From a virus, in the IMG/VR virus record IMGVR_UViG_3300030001_000223, positions 56,846 to 120,845 of that record: a DNA stretch of 64,000 bases; one strand, given 5' to 3'. The first letter of the stretch is position 1. The number at the start of each line of letters is the position of its first letter. Shown in pieces: positions 57,696 to 64,000 of the stretch. The notes beneath the pieces were generated by a model. That model was not told the DNA's origin. It did no database searches and saw nothing but the letters and a program-made list of their open reading frames with translations. The translations under genes and the position numbers were made by a program.

Positions 57696-58245
57696 TATTT
57701 TCACTCTCCATTCTAAATATTTCATTGTAAATATTAACATTATCATTACACGTAAATACATCTATAATTTTGCTCTCGCCATTACTAAATTTAACTCTCA
57801 TTTGATTAAATTTAAAATCATAACCTTCATAAATTTCAATAGGTAATCCATACATTGTATTAGGATAACTTTTAAATTTAGTATTATCAATAGTAGGTAT
57901 TTTCTCCAATAATACTTTTAATGCAAATGTCCCTATTTCTATTTTATTGGCTACTGGCGGTAATTGATTTAACTTTTCTGCCAATTTATCTAAATCATCT
58001 AATGTTATTGGTTTTGACATTGAAGTACAACTAGCAAACTTATTTTTTCCTGTAAGAATTGCTTTTGCTAATATATCTTTTATTTGTGATTCATTTAATT
58101 CTTCAGATTCAGTATTAAAATAATAATTAGGTTTATAACCTTTAAAGAAAGAATTAGTATATTCTTCATCATCGCCTAAAATATATTTATAAGCTTCTAT
58201 TCTATCTTCTTTAGTTAATGCAATCTTATTTAAATCTTTATTCAT
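57688..58245 (-). CDS. Hypothetical protein
   Basis: A 185-residue soluble protein. Start follows GGGAGTTGATAAATA, overlapping the previous stop by one base. N-terminal half helical (LTKEDRIEAYKYILGDDEEY), C-terminal half beta (LPIEIYEGYDFKFNQMRV). No motif recognised. Confidence 0.6.
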   Translation of the reverse strand: MNKDLNKIALTKEDRIEAYKYILGDDEEYTNSFFKGYKPNYYFNTESEELNESQIKDILAKAILTGKNKFASCTSMSKPITLDDLDKLAEKLNQLPPVANKIEIGTFALKVLLEKIPTIDNTKFKSYPNTMYGLPIEIYEGYDFKFNQMRVKFSNGESKIIDVFTCNDNVNIYNEIFRMESENNE

Positions 58246-58439
58246 TATTTATCAACTCCCTTAAAGTAACTGTATTCTTCAAATATTTTATCAGATTCTA
58301 TTCTTTTACCATCTACAAATAATCCACCTTTTCCCTTTTCTACTTTTTCATATTTGAAATTACATTCTTTTAAAATATCTTCGAAATCTTCATCAGTTAA
58401 ATTGTTAAATATACTTTTATATTTTTCATTATCATCCAT
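58245..58439 (-). CDS. Small acidic protein
   Basis: A 64-residue protein behind AAAGGGGATGTAAAAA, starting MDDNEKYKSIFNNLTDEDFEDI. A helix-turn-beta outline. The leader contains a perfect dyad (58473-58484). Unknown function. Confidence 0.6.
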   Translation of the reverse strand: MDDNEKYKSIFNNLTDEDFEDILKECNFKYEKVEKGKGGLFVDGKRIESDKIFEEYSYFKGVDK

Positions 58440-58546
58440 TTTTTACATCCCCTTTAATTATATTATATTCTATTAATTTATTAACTCCTGTTAAAATCAT
58501 GTTTTTATGTGGTTTTTAACCTAGTATTCATGCCATTTACAAGGTG

Positions 58547-58903
58547 CTATTTTTGTATGTAATAATTATTAATTGTCACATTAGACTTACTTTCTTCTTT
58601 AACCACTTTTACATTGTCTAAATTTAATATCAAATCAATTGAATCTCTTATCTGTATTAAATCTTCTTCTTTTAAAAATGAAAGTTGTCCCATTTTATAT
58701 TCGCCATCTACACCATCGTTTCTAATAACTAATGTAAAACTTCTATCTTGTACTGGAGACTTTGGATTAATTCTTTGTTCTGATATTATAATATTGCTCC
58801 TCGTTGTTCTCATTCTACCTAATGTTCCACTACACTTTCTGCTTAATTTAATCATTGGCTTTCCATTTTCTTTAATTTTAATTTCTCTTTCAAATTTATT
58901 CAT
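58547..58903 (-). CDS. Hypothetical basic beta protein
   Basis: A 118-residue protein behind AAAAAGGAGATTATTAAA. Contains LSRKCSGTLGRMRTTRSNI, a basic stretch that could contact DNA, and an LKEEDLIQIRDSIDLILN helix. Possibly a small single-strand-binding type protein, but not assigned. Confidence 0.55.
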   Translation of the reverse strand: MNKFEREIKIKENGKPMIKLSRKCSGTLGRMRTTRSNIIISEQRINPKSPVQDRSFTLVIRNDGVDGEYKMGQLSFLKEEDLIQIRDSIDLILNLDNVKVVKEESKSNVTINNYYIQK

Positions 58904-58927
58904 TTTAATAATCTCCTTTTTATTAAT

Positions 58928-59188
58928 TTATTTATCTTTTAACATATTTTTATAAATTGCTATACTTCTTTTACAACAATTAATATCACAATTCAAATCT
59001 TTAGAATTTCCATATTCATTATGACATTTTGCAACGTCCATTATTGTATGAGGTTTTGAAAACATTTCTTTACTTCTTAGTAATGCAGTATTATATTGAT
59101 TTTGTAATTCTTTAATTTCTCGTTCTAGTCTTTTTATATTTAATCTCAATTCATCACTTGTATATTCAGGTTTTTTAAATAAAGCCAT
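58928..59188 (-). CDS. Coiled-coil protein with Cys cluster
   Basis: An 86-residue protein: coiled coil at about 12-45 (LRLNIKRLEREIKELQNQY), then CHNEYGNSKDLNCDINCC near the end, a potential metal site. Ribosome-binding site AAGGAGG. Driven by the promoter at 59246-59291 through a hairpin leader. Function unknown. Confidence 0.6.
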   Translation of the reverse strand: MALFKKPEYTSDELRLNIKRLEREIKELQNQYNTALLRSKEMFSKPHTIMDVAKCHNEYGNSKDLNCDINCCKRSIAIYKNMLKDK

Positions 59189-59245
59189 ATATAATTTCCT
59201 CCTTAAATAAAAATAAGATACAAGATTTTCTTATCCTATATCTTT

Positions 59246-59291
59246 ATTCTATATCTATTCAGTTTCAAAGTCAAGTTATTTCTATTAATTT
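59246..59291 (-). promoter_or_regulatory. Promoter with upstream dyad half
   Basis: AAATTAA (59285-59291), 10 bp, TTGACT (59269-59274), 17 bp, TAGAAT (59246-59251). Just after the -10 box the RNA can fold AAGATA with TATCTT, enclosing AAG/CTT, so a 5'-end hairpin is expected here too. Confidence 0.82.
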
Positions 59292-59818
59292 GTTTTTAAC
59301 TTATTTCTTAAATAATAGTAAAAGGTATTATAAATATATTTTCCACTATGTTCTTTATCTGTAAAAAAGAATGGGCAATTATATTGTTCTTGAAAAGAAT
59401 GTAATGAGCCAACAAAAGATTCTTTAGGAAAATCAGTTTTATATTTACCATCACAGACATTAGAGTAATTAGTATCTTCTATTAATAACCTTAATGCTCC
59501 ATTACTTCTTTCAAACTCCCTTTTAAACCTTTCTCTTCCTTGTGTAAAATTGCCACTAATTTCTTCAGCATGAGCCTTTCGTTCAATAGCTATTTCGTCA
59601 GTAAAATATAAATCTTCAAGAATATCTAATGATTCATTCTGTGGTATCATAAATGAATAATCCCCAAATGATAAAGTATAATCTATATAATTTATTTTAT
59701 TAGATTTTAACCACATTTTAATGTGCGAGTTAACCTTTTCCCTGCTGTCTACTAATACAGTTATTGAGTTAAGAATTTGTTTTACTTCTTTATCTTTATA
59801 TACTCTATTAAATTTCAT
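59285..59818 (-). CDS. ERCC4-family nuclease
   Basis: A 177-residue protein. ERCC4 core: VLVDSREK (about 22), YTLSFGDYSFMI (about 55) and EIAIERKAHAEEI (about 85), giving the GDY...ERK metal-binding site. It ends just after a helical segment without HhH repeats, like other free-standing phage ERCC4 enzymes. It would process branched or flapped replication DNA. Overlaps the polymerase stop by 11 bases and starts behind GGAGGAAG. Confidence 0.9.
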   Translation of the reverse strand: MKFNRVYKDKEVKQILNSITVLVDSREKVNSHIKMWLKSNKINYIDYTLSFGDYSFMIPQNESLDILEDLYFTDEIAIERKAHAEEISGNFTQGRERFKREFERSNGALRLLIEDTNYSNVCDGKYKTDFPKESFVGSLHSFQEQYNCPFFFTDKEHSGKYIYNTFYYYLRNKLKTN

Positions 59819-62800
59819 CTAGCACTTCCTCCATACTTGGTATTACTGAATAATTTGTAATATGCCACTCGATTTTATTCTCATCGATTTCAAACACTGG
59901 TTTTACATTACCCTTTTTATCAGTCTTTTCTCCAACCTTTTTCCATCCAAATTTCTTTTCCATAGAATGAATATAGATTACATCATTAACATTTAATTCA
60001 CCATCATTATTCCATAACTTCTTATTAATTTTACATTTACATGTAACACCATTATTTAAGCAGTATGTATTTACTATGGGAGTGTATTTAGTATTAATAT
60101 CAGTAATCAAAGCATATCTTTTTTCGATTTTTTCATTTTTATAATCTATATAACCTAAAATTTCGTTTTGGAAAGCAAGTTTTTCTTTAAAACTGATATC
60201 TGTATTAGGGATATTGACTACTTGATCTACTAATAATTTATAAGTATCAACTTCTTTAAATACCTTTTCTGTCTCTTTGTTTGCATACTTTCTAATTAAA
60301 TCTATATTTTCATTGCTTAATTTGCTTTTGTTAAACTGTTTTTTGCCATATAACTTATTATATAAATTAACTATAGTTAATAACTTTTGTGATTTGCCAA
60401 AGCAATCAAAATAATCTAATTTAATAAGTATTTCTAATTGACGTGAGTTGCAAGATGTATTTTCTTTAATATCTAATAATAAATCTAAAAAACTATTATA
60501 CTTATTATTTTGAGATAATTCATATACCTCATCTGCCACCTTATTATTAAGATTTTTAATTGAGCCTACTCCTTTATATATACTATTTGTTTCCTTTGAC
60601 ATGAAATAACTAGCTTTCGCATAACCAAACTTAGGTGATGATATACTTATTCCTTTACTATTAGCATATTTGATTATACTGATAGTCTTCTCTTCTTTAT
60701 CTTTATTAATATTTAATGCTGTAGTTATAAATTCTAATGGATGATAATATCTTAGGTATCCAGCAATATATCCAATATATGTATATGGAACAGCATGATT
60801 TTCACTAAAAAGATAATCCGATGCGTCAGTTATTACTTGTATAAAATTTATAATTAATTTTTTAGATTCTTCTTCGTCTACATTGTATTTTTCTTTCATA
60901 GTTTTAATGAAACCACTTGTAATTTTAGGAATAAATTTTTCTGTACCTGTTTTCTTAGCAAATCCACGCCTTACAATATCAGCCTCACCCATTGTATATC
61001 CACAAAATTCATGTAAGAAATTCATAATTTGTTCCTGATATACTAAGTAACCCATTGTTGGTGCTAAAAATTTATTTAATGCTTCATGTCCATTATCCCT
61101 AAATTCACCATTAGATAATGCATTACGATAACTTGCACCAGCAGGTCTAATAGCACCATTTCCCATTGAAACTAAATCTACATATCTAAAATTTGGATTA
61201 AATTGTTTTATTTTATTTAATGTTTTTTCACTCAATAATGTTTTTATAAAAGCACCTGCACTATCTGATTCCCATTGAAATATCAAAGTATTATCTTTAG
61301 CCATTGATTGCCACACATCTTCTTCGTCTGGTGTATTTTCGGGTGTTAATCTTTCTATATCAGCCAATTCACAAGTTTCATTTATTATTTGTATATTGTC
61401 TAACCCTAATAAATCTAACTTGACAAAGTTTTGTGCATCAATAGCCTTCATACTTATCATTGATACTGGATGTGAACAAGTTGATATGCTACATAATCCG
61501 ACTGAACTATCTAATGGGATAGGGCTACAAATTTGACCACAAGGATGTGTCCCTATAGAAACTATAGTACCATTAATTATATCAACATATTCGAATACTT
61601 TTGGATATTCTTTCCTCATTTTATCTTCATTATCTTCTATATTTTCACATATATAATTAGAAATTTTTAAATAATCATCCATATAGTCATGAACTTTTTT
61701 ACTAGTACTATCTGTTAAAGTCCCATACCCTTCAACATCTCTATTACTAGCTTCTTCCAATTCTTTAGGTAAATCTTTTTTATATATAGCTCTGCATACA
61801 TCTCTGATACTACCTTTTAAAGCAACCGTATTAAATGTTATTATGTCTGCACAATATAAGTCTTTTTTACTATATATATAATTTTTTACTAGTTCTCTGT
61901 GATTTGGAGACCAATCTGTATCTATATCTGCTAAACTTACTCTTTCAGTATTCATAAATCTTTCAAAATTCATTTTATGTTTAATTGAATCTATATCAGT
62001 AATACCTATTAAATAAGCTATTTCACTTCCAGAACATGAACCTCTTGAATACCCAGCAAATATATTATTACTTCTAGCCCATGTTTTAATGTTTTCATCT
62101 AATAATAAAAAGTCTACTGCACCATTATGTATGTATGTTTCTAACTCGTGTTGTATTCTAGGAATGTATTCAGTTTTATAATTAGGTAATTTATTTATTC
62201 CTTTTGATAATGTACCCTCATTGATTTTTTGTTTTAATACATCTAAAGAATTATCATATAATTTAGGATATTTATATGATTTATCAATTTTAAATTCTTC
62301 AACTCTATCATATAATCTATTAGTATTTTCTAAAGCTTCATATATTTCTTCGCCTGACATTATATTTTGCTTTTTAAATAATTCAACTAATTCGTCATAT
62401 GATTTTAATGTTAAATCCCAACCGTCTTCATTATCGAAGAAAATGCCTTTTGATTTTTGTAATATTTCTCTACCTTTTGCATGTTTGCTGTTTAATGCGT
62501 GAGTATCAGTAGCTACAAGTAATGGAATATTATATTTTTTATGTAAATCACAAAGATATTTATTATAAGAAATTTGATCTTTTACTAAGTGGTGCTGAAT
62601 CTCTAAATAGCATCTATTTGAATTATCAACTAAAAATTCAATAAATCTATCTTTTAATTTATCATTTCCTTTACTTAATATTCCACCTAAACACGCTGTA
62701 CTAACTAATATTTTACTACTTGTACTTATTAACTCTTCAAATGTTATCCTTGGTGTATAGTAAAAATGTCCATCTTCTCTATTAAAAGCTTTTGAAACTA

Positions 62801-63122
62801 AACTATTTAATTCTTCAAATGATTCATAATCAGTAGCATATAAGCAAACATGGTAATTATCTCTGATTTTTTCATCTAAAGACTCTGTAACATATGCTTC
62901 TATAGAGTGAACATATTTGAAGCCATTGTCTTCACATTCACATTTCTTTTTATACCATTCAAATGTTGAACCATGCTCTGTAAAACAAATTCCTTGTATC
63001 CCTAATGCTTTATCATTTTTAATTTGTTTTATGTAATCTGAATATTTTGTTACTGAATCTATATTAGTTATCCCATTACTATACATTGTGTGACAATGAG
63101 TTAATGTATATGTGTTACTCAT
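59808..63122 (-). CDS. dnaE: DNA polymerase III alpha subunit (DnaE type)
   Basis: A 1104-residue C-family polymerase. PHP domain: LTHCHTMYSNG, FTEHGSTFEW. Palm: GYSRGSCSGSEIAYLIGITD, FERFMNTERVSLADIDTDW (catalytic Asp pair), TFNTVALKGSIRD. Helix-hairpin-helix near SRQLEILIKLDYFDCFG. There is no exonuclease insertion, so it is DnaE-like rather than PolC. The final region is OB-like. First replication gene read in the arm; its start overlaps the LAGLIDADG gene at ATGA. Confidence 0.95.
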   Translation of the reverse strand: MSNTYTLTHCHTMYSNGITNIDSVTKYSDYIKQIKNDKALGIQGICFTEHGSTFEWYKKKCECEDNGFKYVHSIEAYVTESLDEKIRDNYHVCLYATDYESFEELNSLVSKAFNREDGHFYYTPRITFEELISTSSKILVSTACLGGILSKGNDKLKDRFIEFLVDNSNRCYLEIQHHLVKDQISYNKYLCDLHKKYNIPLLVATDTHALNSKHAKGREILQKSKGIFFDNEDGWDLTLKSYDELVELFKKQNIMSGEEIYEALENTNRLYDRVEEFKIDKSYKYPKLYDNSLDVLKQKINEGTLSKGINKLPNYKTEYIPRIQHELETYIHNGAVDFLLLDENIKTWARSNNIFAGYSRGSCSGSEIAYLIGITDIDSIKHKMNFERFMNTERVSLADIDTDWSPNHRELVKNYIYSKKDLYCADIITFNTVALKGSIRDVCRAIYKKDLPKELEEASNRDVEGYGTLTDSTSKKVHDYMDDYLKISNYICENIEDNEDKMRKEYPKVFEYVDIINGTIVSIGTHPCGQICSPIPLDSSVGLCSISTCSHPVSMISMKAIDAQNFVKLDLLGLDNIQIINETCELADIERLTPENTPDEEDVWQSMAKDNTLIFQWESDSAGAFIKTLLSEKTLNKIKQFNPNFRYVDLVSMGNGAIRPAGASYRNALSNGEFRDNGHEALNKFLAPTMGYLVYQEQIMNFLHEFCGYTMGEADIVRRGFAKKTGTEKFIPKITSGFIKTMKEKYNVDEEESKKLIINFIQVITDASDYLFSENHAVPYTYIGYIAGYLRYYHPLEFITTALNINKDKEEKTISIIKYANSKGISISSPKFGYAKASYFMSKETNSIYKGVGSIKNLNNKVADEVYELSQNNKYNSFLDLLLDIKENTSCNSRQLEILIKLDYFDCFGKSQKLLTIVNLYNKLYGKKQFNKSKLSNENIDLIRKYANKETEKVFKEVDTYKLLVDQVVNIPNTDISFKEKLAFQNEILGYIDYKNEKIEKRYALITDINTKYTPIVNTYCLNNGVTCKCKINKKLWNNDGELNVNDVIYIHSMEKKFGWKKVGEKTDKKGNVKPVFEIDENKIEWHITNYSVIPSMEEVLDEI

Positions 63123-64000
63123 TTATTTTCCTCCCTATCATTCATAAAGTTTATTATTTCTTCCCCATCTTTCAGCCTATATCTTTTAATTGCATAATGT
63201 ATGTATTGATAATTAAAAGATAGAATATCACAAAAATCTTTTAACAATATATCATTGTTATTATAATTTATATAAAATCTAAATTGTTCTTGTTTTATTT
63301 TATCATTTTCTATTATTTTACATTTTATTATATCTAAATTATTTGGAATAATAGATGTTATAATTTCATCTAATTTCCTTGATGATTTTGCCGTAAATCT
63401 CATATATCTTTTATCGCTATTTTCTACAATTCCATCTAAATCAAACCTATTCTTCATAATATCTATAAAGTGATATCTATCCTTTAATGGTATATCAGCT
63501 AAACATATTTCCCAATTTGAATCACCTCTATAACCATCATCTAATGCAAATATACTTAATGAAAATTCATTGAGATTATCAATTAAATTACGTTTAGACA
63601 TTTCTCTATATTGTATAAAACAATTATGTATTCTAGAAGATATTCTATAGTGTGGTTGACAAAGATATTTCGAATCTGTTCCAAAATTATGATATGCTTC
63701 TTTATAATAAGTTGGTGATATATTCATAAAATCCTTCATTAATTCATATTTCCAAAACAAATAATCTTTTTGATTTTCCGCATGACTGACTATAAATATA
63801 GGTTGTGTTTCTCTTTTATCAACATGACCGTCTCCCAACAAAGAGCCAATAACTAAATCTTTTTGTATATCATTTAATTGTTTATGTATTTTTCTATATT
63901 CTTGGGTTAATTTATGTTTTTCACAACACCATTTCTCTATAACTCTTTTACTGCACTTCGCTTCTTTAGCCATCTCTTCATGATTTAATCCTTCTGTCAT
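63119..64000 (-). CDS. LAGLIDADG-type homing endonuclease (may extend past the edge)
   Basis: At least 293 residues; the ATG touches the window edge, so the real start may be outside. One LAGLIDADG helix is clear (DLVIGSLLGDGHVDKR, about 48-63), with a second at about 150 (LSIFALDDGYRG). The intervening FIVSHAENQKDYLFWKYEL is characteristic of the LAGLIDADG_2 branch. A basic HTH-like start (MAKEAKCSKRVIEKW) and an end resembling a DNA-binding repeat. It stands alone upstream of dnaE and is not inside a recognised intron here. Confidence 0.85.
   Translation of the reverse strand: MTEGLNHEEMAKEAKCSKRVIEKWCCEKHKLTQEYRKIHKQLNDIQKDLVIGSLLGDGHVDKRETQPIFIVSHAENQKDYLFWKYELMKDFMNISPTYYKEAYHNFGTDSKYLCQPHYRISSRIHNCFIQYREMSKRNLIDNLNEFSLSIFALDDGYRGDSNWEICLADIPLKDRYHFIDIMKNRFDLDGIVENSDKRYMRFTAKSSRKLDEIITSIIPNNLDIIKCKIIENDKIKQEQFRFYINYNNNDILLKDFCDILSFNYQYIHYAIKRYRLKDGEEIINFMNDREENK

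Noticed and set aside
1-64000. tRNA, rRNA, CRISPR-Cas, toxin or antibiotic-resistance genes
   Set aside because: Looked for while reading both strands and nothing supportable was seen. A covariance tRNA search was not possible here.

Overview
The window is very AT-rich, densely packed DNA with strong Gram-positive ribosome-binding sites (AAGGAG/GGAGG) and many short genes, often overlapping at ATGA. It reads as part of a large Clostridium-type bacteriophage or phage-plasmid. Evidence: a tail-fibre array, a phage-style DNA replication and nucleotide set (DnaE-type polymerase, GyrA/GyrB-like pair, NAD-dependent ligase, B12-dependent ribonucleotide reductase, ThyX, dUTPase, ERCC4 nuclease, RusA) and dozens of small orphan genes. 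No tRNA, rRNA, CRISPR array or toxin gene was seen. Kinship with plasmid-like clostridial phages such as c-st is a guess from gene content, not a tested result.

Layout. (1) 1-6.3 kb, + strand accessory zone: the 3' end of a fibre-like gene whose terminator hairpin is split by a complete IS3/IS150-type element; a small orphan gene; an EDxHD-type endonuclease followed by the orphaned C-terminus of another gene; two GIY-YIG genes, both preceded by structured non-coding RNA. (2) 6.4-21.2 kb, + strand tail/adhesion module: about nine fibre, collar and adhesin genes separated by small rho-independent terminators. (3) 21.2-28.7 kb, + strand accessory and recombination module: a structured leader and a winged-helix/RepL-like gene, two tyrosine recombinases, RusA, a homing-type endonuclease and two membrane/coiled-coil proteins, plus one - strand membrane protein. 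(4) 28.7-64 kb, - strand replication and metabolism arm converging on the + strand arm at a pair of terminators near 28.7-28.9 kb: polymerase, ERCC4 nuclease, type II topoisomerase pair, NrdJ (split by a group I intron), dUTPase, DNA methyltransferase, ligase and ThyX, interspersed with many small genes, a soluble chemotaxis-receptor-like protein and a 3D-domain protein.

Regulation. The strongest unexplained signal is a repeated AT-rich dyad, TTAATAAATTAA. In six places on the - strand its AAATTAA half sits exactly 10 bp upstream of a sigma-A-like -35 box, followed by exactly 17 bp and a -10 box. The same dyad recurs just after stop codons and just upstream of ribosome-binding sites on both arms. 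Several promoters place a hairpin at or near the RNA 5' end.

Mobile DNA. Seven endonuclease genes of homing type from four families (EDxHD/PD-(D/E)xK-like, GIY-YIG, HNH, LAGLIDADG), one IS element and one group I intron lie in 64 kb, so the genome is under heavy pressure from selfish elements. The nrdJ splice junctions can be read directly from the sequence.

Many starts given here are later than the longest open frame because the ribosome-binding site points to an internal ATG, GTG or TTG. Several genes under 60 codons were found by reading intergenic DNA directly.
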